From NCBI RefSeq assembly GCF_022809125.1, contig NZ_JALGBI010000004.1, positions 37,003-101,002 of the forward strand: a DNA stretch of 64,000 bases, given 5' to 3'. Within the stretch, counting starts at the first letter, position 1, and each line of letters begins with the position of its first letter. Made by a program: the position numbers and the translations under genes. Source of the stretch: Variovorax terrae (GTDB lineage: Bacteria; Pseudomonadota; Gammaproteobacteria; Burkholderiales; Burkholderiaceae_C). Below the pieces are notes generated by a model. The model had not been told where the DNA came from, made no database searches, and worked only from the letters and a program-made list of their open reading frames with translations. Below, in pieces: positions 52,581 to 60,620 of this stretch.

Positions 52581-53255
52581 TCAGTCCATCCACAATCGAC
52601 GACAGGCAGCGATGTCGAGTATCGAAATCAACTGCTTGTGGCGCTGGATTAGCCCGCGCTTTTCAAAGGCAGCCAAGGCGCGATTCACCCATGGGCGGCT
52701 GGCGCCCACCATGCTGCCCAGCTCATCTTGCGTGATCCCTCGCACGACATGGCCTCTTCCAGAGTCGTCCGGCACGGCGAGTTTCACGAGGACCCGCCCC
52801 AGCTTTGCCCCCACCGATTCCAGTGCTAATGGGGCGGCGCGCTGGATGCTTTCGCTAGCGAGTAAAGCCAATAGGTTGGCGATGTTGAGGGCGAAGCGGG
52901 GAATGGCCTCCATGCAGCCATGCAGGGCACTTCTTTGGAAAACTCTCAACGTGGCGGACTCGACAGTCTCGGCCGCCAGGAAGCGCTTCTCACCGAGGAA
53001 TGCACTGATGAGGCCAATGAGATATCCCTCGGACCAGATTCCCGTGGTGAATTCCTCGCCGCCCTCCGTGCGTCGGATCAAGCGCACACGCCCCGCCTGG
53101 ACGATGTACAGCGCATCGGCGGACTCTCCCTGGTGGAATATGGGCGACCGCGCCGCCACTTCCCGACGGGTGAGGCACCCTTCGATACGCCGTATTTCAC
53201 TTTCACTGAGACCCCTGAGTGCGCTGCTCCAGTTGATGTCGGCTGAGGTTTCCAT
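52581..53255 (-). CDS. Crp/Fnr-family transcriptional regulator (2)
   Basis: 224 residues from the ATG at 53255, with AAGGAGG six bases upstream; the longer frame to 53294 is ignored. Effector fold (RSPIFHQGESADALYIVQAG) then a winged helix with GITQDELGSMVGASRPWVNRALA. No iron-sulphur cysteines. It lies between two of the three units that carry the AGTGAACAGTC motif, which makes it a prime candidate for their regulator. Confidence 0.9.
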   Translation of the reverse strand: METSADINWSSALRGLSESEIRRIEGCLTRREVAARSPIFHQGESADALYIVQAGRVRLIRRTEGGEEFTTGIWSEGYLIGLISAFLGEKRFLAAETVESATLRVFQRSALHGCMEAIPRFALNIANLLALLASESIQRAAPLALESVGAKLGRVLVKLAVPDDSGRGHVVRGITQDELGSMVGASRPWVNRALAAFEKRGLIQRHKQLISILDIAACRRLWMD

Positions 53256-53329
53256 TGCGCCTCCTTGTGATGCGTGGAGGATCGATACCTCCAACCCATC
53301 AGCATAGCGAGGTACTGATCGCGACCGAA

Positions 53330-53743
53330 TCAGGCGGCGCGCTTCTTCAAGGCATAGGCCTCAACTTCGAGCAGGAGAGCCTCCTTGGCAAGCCCTGCCA
53401 CGCCGACCATGGTGCTGGCGGGCAGCGCCGTATCGATCAGGAAGTCCTTGCGCACCTGCCGGATCGTTGCGACCGCGGACTCGGAGATGCTACGCACGAA
53501 GAAGTTGAGCTTCACCACATGGTCGAAAGCAGTGCCCGCGGCTTCGAGGGCCAGGCCCAGATTGATGAACACCTGGCGAGTCTGAGCTGCGAGATCACCC
53601 GCACCGACGATATTCCCGTCTGGGTCGTAGGAAACTTGTCCCGAGATGAAAACGAGCCGGTCGACGGCAGCCTCCGTCAGATGCGAGAACCCATTTGGGC
53701 GCGCCAGCGTGGGAGGATTGAGGTATTGGATCAGATCGGACAT
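53330..53743 (-). CDS. RidA-family protein
   Basis: 137 residues. Family features: DRLVFISGQVSYDPDGNIVG, GDLAAQTRQVFINLGLALEA, VVKLNFFVRSISESAVATI and LVEVEAYALKKRAA-like ending (LLLEVEAYALKK). The arginine that anchors the imine product in RidA is not in the usual position, so it may belong to a non-deaminase subgroup. It follows a Bug gene on the same strand by 18 bases. Confidence 0.9.
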   Translation of the reverse strand: MSDLIQYLNPPTLARPNGFSHLTEAAVDRLVFISGQVSYDPDGNIVGAGDLAAQTRQVFINLGLALEAAGTAFDHVVKLNFFVRSISESAVATIRQVRKDFLIDTALPASTMVGVAGLAKEALLLEVEAYALKKRAA

Positions 53744-53761
53744 TGAATGGGCTCCGTTGAA

Positions 53762-54754
53762 TCAGTTCAGTTTGAGTTTGTTGGTGGAAATGATCTCGCT
53801 GTACATGCGTTGCTGGTCCTTTACGAACTCTCCGAACGCGCGAGGATCGGAGCCGACCAGATCGACGCCTTGAGGACCAAGTTCCTTCTGCAGAGCCGGT
53901 GCCTTCAGTACCGAGACGGCGGCATCATGCAACGCTGCCATGACATTGGGCGGAGTCCCCTTGGGAGCCACGAGGCCGAACCAGGAGTAGATATTGATGT
54001 CGCGGCCCAATGCTTCCTTGGCCGTCGGGATGTCTGGCGCGCTGCTGGAGCGTTGGGCACTGAGCACCGCAAGCGCACGCAACTTCCCCTCCCGCAAGTG
54101 CGGCAGCGTCGCCACCAGGGTGTCGATCACCACATCGACGTGCCCGCCCATCAAATCGACCAGGGCCGGAGCACTCCCTTTGTAGGGAACGTGCGTGAGC
54201 TGCGCGCTCAAAGCCTGATTGAGCACTTCCATCGCGATGTGAGTCGAAGTTCCGGTGCCCATCGAGCCATAGCTGGCCGGCTGGCCCGTCTTCGATGACG
54301 CCATGACATCCGCCAGGCTGCGCCAGCGCGCGTCGGGACGGGTGACGACAACATTCGGAACGGTGGCCAGCAGGGAAATGTAGTCGAACGAGCTATCGGG
54401 AGCGTAGCCGAGCTTGATGCCAAGATGCTGGTTGACGGCAAGGGTGGCATTGCTGGCGATCAGAAGCGTTCGGCCGTCTGGCGCTGCGCGGGCCACAGTG
54501 CTCGCCGCAATCGCCGTGCCACCGCCCGGCCGGTTGTCCACCACAACGGGCCGTTTCAACTGCTCGGACATGCCTTGGGCTATCCTGCGCGCCAACAGGT
54601 CGGTGGTCCCGCCCGGCGTATAGGGAACGACCAGCGTGATCGCGCCGGGAGCCAGCACGTTCGCCTGAACCATCGAGGCAGCCACCATGGTCGAAATGCC
54701 CACCGCAAGAGCCGCCAGCGGCCCCAGAACGCGAATACGAAACTGTCTCGACAT
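53762..54754 (-). CDS. Bug-type (TctC-like) periplasmic solute-binding protein
   Basis: 330 residues, AAGGAG eight bases before the start. Leader LGPLAALAVGISTMVAASMV, mature start TLVVPYTPGGTTDLLARRIA and family blocks SYGSMGTGTSTHIAMEVL, HVPYKGSAPALVDLMGG, and APDIPTAKEALGRD. First gene of a two-gene unit with RidA; the shared motif AGTGAACAGTC lies 164 bp upstream. Confidence 0.93.
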   Translation of the reverse strand: MSRQFRIRVLGPLAALAVGISTMVAASMVQANVLAPGAITLVVPYTPGGTTDLLARRIAQGMSEQLKRPVVVDNRPGGGTAIAASTVARAAPDGRTLLIASNATLAVNQHLGIKLGYAPDSSFDYISLLATVPNVVVTRPDARWRSLADVMASSKTGQPASYGSMGTGTSTHIAMEVLNQALSAQLTHVPYKGSAPALVDLMGGHVDVVIDTLVATLPHLREGKLRALAVLSAQRSSSAPDIPTAKEALGRDINIYSWFGLVAPKGTPPNVMAALHDAAVSVLKAPALQKELGPQGVDLVGSDPRAFGEFVKDQQRMYSEIISTNKLKLN

Positions 54755-55118
54755 TCACTCTTCTCCTTGTCTTGAGTGCTGCACCACTGCAAGAGAGCCG
54801 ACGACTTGGCCTGCATGCAGACGTCACCATGGCCAGCTGATGGAAGAAATGCCATGGGGTATCTCTTCAACGAGGAAAGAGGAACCGTCGTGCAGTGTCC
54901 GAAAGTCCACTGCCGCTGACTGTTCACTTATTGACATGTCTGACTGACTTGAACGCAGGGCAATATCGCGGAGCAGGTCGCTCGATAGAAAACGGAGCCC
55001 TCGATGGGCCGCGTTGCAGCGGCATCTGGCCGCGGTTGCGGCCGTGCCGTCGCTGTTTTGGCTGGCGGCTATGGGCAGTTTTCTGGAGGTTGCGGGGAGT
55101 TGGCCCGGTGAAGGCCTG
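54755..55118. other. Gene-free interval between divergent Bug and convergent-side lrp gene
   Basis: No supported gene. It holds the ribosome site and promoter of the Bug-RidA unit, including the motif at 54918-54928. The remainder is GC-rich and featureless to me. Confidence 0.5.
54918..54928 (-). promoter_or_regulatory. Shared promoter motif AGTGAACAGTC (copy 3, before Bug-RidA)
   Basis: The minus strand reads AATAAGTGAACAGTCAGCGG here, closely matching the flanks of the copies before hmgA and Bug-hmgA2. Confidence 0.6.
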
Positions 55119-55595
55119 CTAGTCTGTCGAACCTAGGGTGTTCGCCACTCGTTCCGAGGCAGGAAGCGGCGTGGAAAGCACCAGCGACGTATTGACGACG
55201 CCAAAGCTTCCAATCTTGTCGATCACGGTTTCCAGCTCTTCGCTGGATCGGGCCAGGATGTGCACCACATAGCTGTCGGAACCTGTGACGCGCAGGACTT
55301 CGATGACGTTGGGTGTATCGCGGAAGGCCTTGAGCAGGCCCTTGCCATGCTCCGCGGCTGCACCGATCCGGATGAGCGCATTGATGGGCAGGCCCAGCAG
55401 GTTCCAGTCGACGTCGGCCCTGTACCCCTTGATCACGCCTTCCTCGCGCAGTCGCCGCACGCGCTCGGCACAGGCGGGCGCAGTCAGGCCCACCTCTGCC
55501 GCCAGGGTTTTGAACGACGCCCGGCCATCCTTCAGTAGCAGCTTGACCAGCTTGCGGTCAATCGAGTCGAGAAAGTTTCGCTTGGGCTGAGTCAC
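55119..55595 (-). CDS. Lrp/AsnC-family transcriptional regulator
   Basis: 158 residues. Helix-turn-helix LVKLLLKDGRASFKTLAAEV, then VGLTAPACAERVRRLREEGV, and a RAM effector domain (VIEVLRVTGSDSYVVHILAR). Divergent from the tyrosine aminotransferase/hppD operon, whose substrate and products are amino and keto acids of the kind these regulators sense. The 171-bp gap between them is notably AT-rich (55610-55690), as Lrp-type binding regions often are. Confidence 0.92.
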   Translation of the reverse strand: MTQPKRNFLDSIDRKLVKLLLKDGRASFKTLAAEVGLTAPACAERVRRLREEGVIKGYRADVDWNLLGLPINALIRIGAAAEHGKGLLKAFRDTPNVIEVLRVTGSDSYVVHILARSSEELETVIDKIGSFGVVNTSLVLSTPLPASERVANTLGSTD

Positions 55596-55766
55596 AAAGA
55601 AACTCCGATGAGGCCATCTGAGCTTTTGATTCTAAAGCGATTGGTGAAAATTCTTATCGAATAATTGAAGATAAAAAATGAAAACAAAGAGAGACCGTGA
55701 GGCAATGTCGTGTGAAGCAGACAGGCCGAGCCTTCCTGAATCCATCCTTCTGTTTACGAGCAATAC

Positions 55767-56962
55767 ATGTTCCAACACGTCGAAACCTATCCAGGCGATC
55801 CCATTCTTTCGCTGATGGAGGCCTTCCAGGCTGACCCGCGCACCGACAAGGTGAACCTGAGCATCGGCCTGTACTATGACGACGAGGGTAGGGTGCCCTT
55901 ACGGCGGCGCTGCAAGAGGCCCAGCGGCGTTTGAGCCAGCAACCTTCCGCGGCCAAGCTCTATCTGCCGATGGAGGGTATGCCGTCCTATCGTGCGGCTG
56001 TCCAGGAACTACTTTTCGGAGCGGATGGTGACGCGAGGCAAGAAGGCCGGATCGCCACCATCCAGACACTGGGTGGTTCAGGCGCCTTGAAGGTCGGCGC
56101 CGACTTCCTGCGCCGGTACTTTCCGAGCTCGGATGTCTGGGTCAGCAATCCCACATGGGACAACCACGCGGCGATCTTCGAGGGCGCCGGCTTCAAGTCG
56201 CATACCTATCCATACTTCGATCCGGCAACGCGGGGGGTCGATTTCGCAGGCATGCTCGGGACGTTGCGGCAATTGCCCAAGGATGCCGTCGTGCTCCTGC
56301 ACCCGTGCTGCCACAACCCCACAGGAGCCGATCTCACCGATGCCCAGTGGGACGAGGTGGTCGTCGTGGTTCGCGAACGTGGTCTGATCGCCTTCCTGGA
56401 CATTGCCTACCAGGGCTTCGGGGCAGGCATGGAACAGGATGCCTACGTCGTTCGCGCGTTGGCAAATGCCGGGCAGACCTTCCTGGTCAGCAACTCCTTT
56501 TCCAAAATCTTCTCGCTCTACGGCGAACGCGTGGGTGGCCTGTCTGTCGTGTGCGAGAGTCCTGAGGCCGCCAGCCGTGTACTCGGCCAACTCAAGGCCA
56601 CGGTGCGGCGCAACTACTCCAATCCGCCGACGAGCGGTGCCGCGCTGGTGTCGCTCGTTCTAGGGAATACGGATCTCAAGGCGTCCTGGGTCGATGAGGT
56701 GGAAGTGATGCGCAAGCGCATCATCGACATGCGAGCTCGGATAGTCGCTGCGCTGAAGAGCGCTCTACCGGAGCGCAACTTCGACTACCTGCTCGATCAA
56801 CGCGGCATGTTCAGCTACACAGGTTTGACGGGCGAGCAGGTTGATTTCCTGCGAGCTGAGTTTGGCATCTACCTGGTGCGCAGCGGCCGGATCTGCATGT
56901 CCGGCCTCAACAGTGGCAATGTCGATCGCGTGGCGCGTGGTGTGGCCGCTGCGCTGGGGTGA
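55767..56962 (+). pseudogene. tyrB: Aromatic amino acid aminotransferase with a single frameshift (copy 2)
   Basis: Class I aminotransferase of about 398 residues, complete except for one missing base. The ATG frame gives [20 protein letters not shown] and [14 protein letters not shown] and then a stop at 55932-55934; homology resumes in the minus-one frame at about 55899 with [12 protein letters not shown]. The rest is intact: [49 protein letters not shown] with the pyridoxal-phosphate lysine, and [14 protein letters not shown]. It would convert tyrosine to 4-hydroxyphenylpyruvate for hppD, 170 bases downstream. A sequencing error is possible. Confidence 0.88.
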
Positions 56963-57131
56963 GCCAACGATGCTCGGCATGGGGAAACGTCCTTCCTCCA
57001 TGAACAAGTTTTTCGGCTTCAAAGCCGAGAAGAAAAAATTTAGAGCTCGGTCACACCTTGGAAATAAAGGTAGTGTGCCGGCCTTTGATAAACAGAATTG
57101 AGCTATATCAAGTATCTTTTAAGGAGCTGCC

Positions 57132-58172
57132 ATGACACAAGTCATTACCGCAGGCTTTTCGTTCGTCGAGTTCGTGTCGGCAAAGCCTGAGGATCTTGTT
57201 CCCCTTTTCGAGCGGCTCGGCTTCAAGCCGATTGGGCAATCCGAGCGAACCAACGCCGTCCTGATGCGGCAGGGCGAAGCAACGGTGATCGTTAATCCGG
57301 CGCCGAATCCTTTCCGCGATGTGCATGGCGCCTCGGTGCGCGCGATCGGCATCAATGTTGATAGTGCGAAGAACGCGGTGGCACAGGCGCTCGGTGGTGG
57401 CGCCCGCGAGGCCAGCCCGGAAGAGTTCGGCACCTATGTCGTCCAGAGTCCAGCCATTGTTGGTATCGGCGATAGCCTGGTGTACTTCGTGGACGGCGAC
57501 GTCTACGCCGAGTTCTCCAAGCCTTATGCCGCCACGCTATCGAATCATGACGCCGCAATCATCGCGATCGACCACACCTCCAATATCGTGCGCCCCGAGA
57601 ACCTCGACCTGTGGGCGGATTTCTACAAGGACACGTTCGCGTTCACGCAGAAGCAGTACCTGGACGTCAAGGGCAAGAAAACCGGCATGCGGGCACGTTC
57701 TATGGTCAGCCCCTGTGGGAAGGTGTCGATTCCGATCGCCGCCGCTGCGCATGACGCGCCCGGCGTCCTGAACCAGAACGACGAGTTCATCCGCGACTAT
57801 AAGGGCGAGGGCATCCAGCACATTGCGCTGCTGTCCTCGAACATCGAGCAGACCATCAGCTTCCTGCAGCAGGGGGGTATCGAATTCATGGATGCACCGG
57901 CTGATGCCTACTACAACGGCATCGGCTCCCGTGTGCCTGAGCATGGCCTGGACATCGCTGCCATGAAAAAGCGCGGCATCCTGGTCGATGGCAAGGGCGG
58001 TGACCGCATCCTGCTGCAGCGTTTTACGGGGCGTCAGGTCGGCCCGGTGTTCTTCGAGATCATCGAACGCCGTGGTGAAGACGGCTTTGGAGACGGTAAC
58101 TTCAAAGCATTGTTCGAGAGCCAGGAAGCCGACCAGGTCAAGCGCGGCACAATGGATGCAGCTCACGGCTGA
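57132..58172 (+). CDS. hppD: 4-hydroxyphenylpyruvate dioxygenase
   Basis: 346 residues; AAGGAG nine bases before the ATG. Two VOC modules. Iron ligands fit His148 (AIDHTSNIV), His230 (IQHIALLSSN) and Glu309 (GPVFFEIIER). The C-terminal RVPEHGLDIAAMKKRGILVD is family-typical. It converts 4-hydroxyphenylpyruvate to homogentisate, feeding HmgA. It is likely co-transcribed with the aminotransferase upstream and the RidA gene 120 bases downstream, and controlled by the divergent Lrp protein. Confidence 0.97.
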   Translation: MTQVITAGFSFVEFVSAKPEDLVPLFERLGFKPIGQSERTNAVLMRQGEATVIVNPAPNPFRDVHGASVRAIGINVDSAKNAVAQALGGGAREASPEEFGTYVVQSPAIVGIGDSLVYFVDGDVYAEFSKPYAATLSNHDAAIIAIDHTSNIVRPENLDLWADFYKDTFAFTQKQYLDVKGKKTGMRARSMVSPCGKVSIPIAAAAHDAPGVLNQNDEFIRDYKGEGIQHIALLSSNIEQTISFLQQGGIEFMDAPADAYYNGIGSRVPEHGLDIAAMKKRGILVDGKGGDRILLQRFTGRQVGPVFFEIIERRGEDGFGDGNFKALFESQEADQVKRGTMDAAHG

Positions 58173-58292
58173 TCGACGTGCATGACTTGACGGGAGGGGC
58201 TTCGTGATGCGGGGTCTTCCCGGCATCTCCAGGTCAACGGCTTTCCCAGTCGAGAGTCAGACCATCTTTACTTGTCACATATCAGAGTCAAC

Positions 58293-58709
58293 ATGTCCAA
58301 TAACAACATCCAACGTCTGCGCCTGCCCGAGAACGATCCGACCTTTGGCAGCAACAAGGTCTTCGACCTGTTCCAGTACTCGCCCGCCGTGAAGGCCGGG
58401 GGCCTGGTCTTCATTGCCGGCCAGGTCGGCATCCGCCCCGACGGCACCGTGCCGGAAAGCGCCGAGGAACAGATCGATCTGGCCTTCAAGCGCTTGGGCG
58501 CGATCCTGGCACACGAAGGCCTGGGCTTCGAGGATCTGGTCGAGTTGGTGTCCTACCACGTGCGCATCGATGAGCAGTTGACGCAGTTCCGAGAAATCAA
58601 GGAGCGCTACATCACGCGCGACTTTCCGGCGTGGACCATCCTGGGCATGGCCTCGCTGGCCCGGCCGAACCTGCTTATCGAGATCAAGGCTGTCGCCGCT
58701 GCCAAGTGA
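58293..58709 (+). CDS. RidA-family protein
   Basis: 138 residues from the ATG at 58293. NIQRLRLPENDPTFGSNKVF, then VKAGGLVFIAGQVGIRPDGT and ERYITRDFPAWTILGMASLA. The usual catalytic-site arginine is not certain. It has a decayed sister at 19.9-20.1 kb with near-identical N-terminal sequence. In a tyrosine catabolic operon it could clear enamine/imine forms of keto-acid intermediates. Confidence 0.9.
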   Translation: MSNNNIQRLRLPENDPTFGSNKVFDLFQYSPAVKAGGLVFIAGQVGIRPDGTVPESAEEQIDLAFKRLGAILAHEGLGFEDLVELVSYHVRIDEQLTQFREIKERYITRDFPAWTILGMASLARPNLLIEIKAVAAAK

Positions 58710-58752
58710 TCCCAGTACGGTGCAACTCTGAACACTCTCCGGAGGAGGATAT

Positions 58753-59148
58753 ATGACCCAGCAGAACGCTGCCGATGTCATCAAAGCACGCTACAAGGCC
58801 TGGATGGAGGCCATTCGGAACAAGGACCTAGACACAGTTATGGACATGTACGCCGATGACGCGACCTACATGCCACCAGGTCGCAAGCCCATCGTCGGAA
58901 AGGCTGCTGTACGCCAGAACTGGGCTGCATATCTGCAGCGCGATAGTTTCGTCGCGAACTACACCCCTACCATCCAAGTGTCCCAGTCGGGCGACATGGC
59001 TTTCGACATCGGTCACTACGAGATCAGCATGAAGAAGGATGGCCAGCCAGTGACCTTCGTGGGCAAGTATGTGGTGGTCTGGCGGTTGATTGACGGACAG
59101 TGGAAGGCGGTTGTCGATATCGACAACGACAACGGCCCCTCCGCATAA
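58753..59148 (+). CDS. SnoaL-like/DUF4440-type small barrel protein
   Basis: 131 residues; GGAGGAGG six bases before the ATG. The NTF2-like fold is indicated by ARYKAWMEAIRNKDLDTVMD, YADDATYMPPGRKPIVGKAA and the C-terminal YVVVWRLIDGQWKAVVDIDN. Family members bind small hydrophobic ligands or act as isomerases/hydrolases; no specific reaction can be assigned. It lies 43 bases after RidA. Confidence 0.88.
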   Translation: MTQQNAADVIKARYKAWMEAIRNKDLDTVMDMYADDATYMPPGRKPIVGKAAVRQNWAAYLQRDSFVANYTPTIQVSQSGDMAFDIGHYEISMKKDGQPVTFVGKYVVVWRLIDGQWKAVVDIDNDNGPSA

Positions 59149-59152
59149 TTCG

Positions 59153-59386
59153 TCTCGTGTCGAGCGCGTCGTGAACCTGTGTGTTTATGTCAACAGCGAG
59201 GAAGGGTTTGCTGAGCCAAGTGCAGTTGCGGACACTGCCTCCCAGGTTTTCATCCGACTCTTCGGAGATAGAGGGATACACGCCAGGACCGCAGTCGGCG
59301 GGATCCAGTTCCCCAGGAATGCGTGCGTCGAGATATCAGCGATCTTGGGCGTCAGGCCTAACGCAGAGTCCGAGGCTCGCGCATGA
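59153..59386 (+). pseudogene. C-terminal remnant of a RidA-family gene
   Basis: The frame after the SnoaL stop encodes RVVNLCVYVNSEEGFAEPSA, FIRLFGDRGIHARTAVGG and FPRNACVEISAILGV, the second half of a RidA protein of the FGDxGxHAR subgroup (the exported RidA at 4945-5538 has FGDAGKHAR). The first half and start codon are missing, and the sequence abuts the SnoaL gene without a ribosome site, so it is a deletion remnant. Confidence 0.8.
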
Positions 59387-59679
59387 TCCGCTCAGAACAC
59401 CGACCGAGTTGCTGAGTATCACTTACGACGCCGATCACAACGCCGTCCTCCGTTCGCACGCTTGTTTAAGTCAAACAAGCGTTGAAACCTTTCGGACATC
59501 CTAGGGACTTCATTGTGCCGAAAGCAATGCACGACTCCAGAATCCCTCAGCCCGATGTCGCGCCCCCGAGCAGTCCCTCCACTGAGCGCGCAGTTCATCC
59601 TTCGCGGCTCCCCGATCTCTCACCCATCAGCCACAACGCCAGAGTCCTCGACTTAGCCATAGAGCAGCGCGCTGCACAG
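59387..59679. other. Gene-free junction between catabolic region and envelope operon
   Basis: No gene is supported. It contains a perfect nine-bp hairpin at 59459-59481, listed separately. Content changes here from catabolic genes to small envelope proteins and mobile-DNA-type genes. Confidence 0.5.
59459..59481. terminator. Perfect hairpin CGCTTGTTT-N5-AAACAAGCG
   Basis: Nine-base arms (59459-59467 and 59473-59481) with a five-base loop. It lies about 75 bases after the RidA remnant, a reasonable place for the end of the hppD operon. No T-run follows, so it is either a weak terminator or a protein-binding dyad. Confidence 0.45.
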
Positions 59680-59717
59680 AAAAAAAGAAAGGCCCGGCCC
59701 CCCGAAGGAGCCAGGCC
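59680..59717 (-). terminator. Rho-independent terminator with TTCG loop, end of the envelope operon
   Basis: On the minus strand GGCCTGGCTCC pairs with GGGGGCCGGGCC around a TTCG tetraloop (stem 59691-59717), followed by TTTCTTTTTTTCT (59680-59690). Eleven pairs including two G-T wobbles. It ends the transcript coming from 63070. Confidence 0.85.
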
Positions 59718-59877
59718 AACTGCGTAAAGCAGCCGCGCCAGGGAGGATAGCGCGGGGGGAGATGAACCCCAAAGGACAATCTAAGCCCCGCATGCAGGAG
59801 TACTGATGCGTACAACTACCTAGTGACCGTCCCGAAGCGCTGATGTGGGCCCTGTACTGGCCTGAGCCAACATCGGC

Positions 59878-60612
59878 TTAACCCGTCTCCCAAGCACTCC
59901 TGAACGTAACCACCGAGTTCGGCTTCACCGCCGTTCCCGGTGCCGGCTGAATGCGATAAGCGCACCCCCAGCCCGCAAAATCCCCGTCGTCCGGCCCATG
60001 GACAGAAACCTTTCGCGGCACCAGCCCCACCGCCTGAAGCTTCTGGCCATACTCATAGTCACAGCCCTGCGGCGCAGGCACCACAACGTCCCCCACCGCC
60101 TGTCCGTCCCCCGCCGACGCCTTTGACTCCGGCCGCACGTCCAGGCCAGCCGCAGGCCCTCGGCCCTTGCTCAGAGCGTTGCGCCGCGCCACCTGGCAGG
60201 TCGGCGACAACAGCCAGGACTTGGCCAACGCACCGTTGAGGCGTCCCGTACCCAGCCCCAGCTCCTGCCGGGCCTGATTCATGGCCAGCATCTGGTACAA
60301 CCAGATCCTGTTGGAAGAAAACCGCAGATAGCGGGCAATGCTCAGATCGCCGCTGGCCCCCTGCAACTCATCGCCATACTGCTCGAAAGCCCGGTCCAGG
60401 GCCGACCGGTGCAGCAGCCGCGCCTCCTGGCCCCAACCCTCATCGGCGCCCGAGCCGGGGAACACATGCTCCAGCGCCACCACGCACCGGGCGGCCTGGG
60501 TGATCTCATCGGACAGGAAAAGCCGCTGAAGACGCCACTCCTGCAACTTGGGCCAGAACTCGGGAACCACGCCCACTGTCAGGGCCAGCAGGATGATCAA
60601 GATCTTCATCAT
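59878..60612 (-). CDS. Membrane-anchored protein with C-terminal PASTA-like domain
   Basis: 244 residues from the first of two ATGs (60612, 60609). One N-terminal hydrophobic segment (KILIILLALTVGVVPEFWP), a helical middle part, a proline/charged linker, then a module near residues 178-244 reading YGQKLQAVGLVPRKVSV and YRIQPAPGTAVKPNSVVTF. The latter is the pattern of a PASTA domain, commonest in Gram-positive penicillin-binding proteins and kinases. Stop of the preceding gene is nine bases away. Role unknown; perhaps cell-wall contact. Confidence 0.75.
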   Translation of the reverse strand: MMKILIILLALTVGVVPEFWPKLQEWRLQRLFLSDEITQAARCVVALEHVFPGSGADEGWGQEARLLHRSALDRAFEQYGDELQGASGDLSIARYLRFSSNRIWLYQMLAMNQARQELGLGTGRLNGALAKSWLLSPTCQVARRNALSKGRGPAAGLDVRPESKASAGDGQAVGDVVVPAPQGCDYEYGQKLQAVGLVPRKVSVHGPDDGDFAGWGCAYRIQPAPGTAVKPNSVVTFRSAWETG

Positions 60613-60620
60613 GACTGCCG

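Noticed and set aside
53276..53294. GATCGATACC near the Crp-type regulator 2 start as a further GTATC-N4-GATAC operator.
   Set aside because: Only one half-site is present and the spacing does not match.
55885..55934. Programmed minus-one ribosomal frameshifting as the explanation for the aminotransferase copy 2 break.
   Set aside because: The zero-frame codons at the shift (GTG CCC TTA CGG) do not form a canonical slippery heptamer and no strong downstream hairpin is evident. Decay or a read error is simpler; the coincidence with copy 1 is still reported as a finding.
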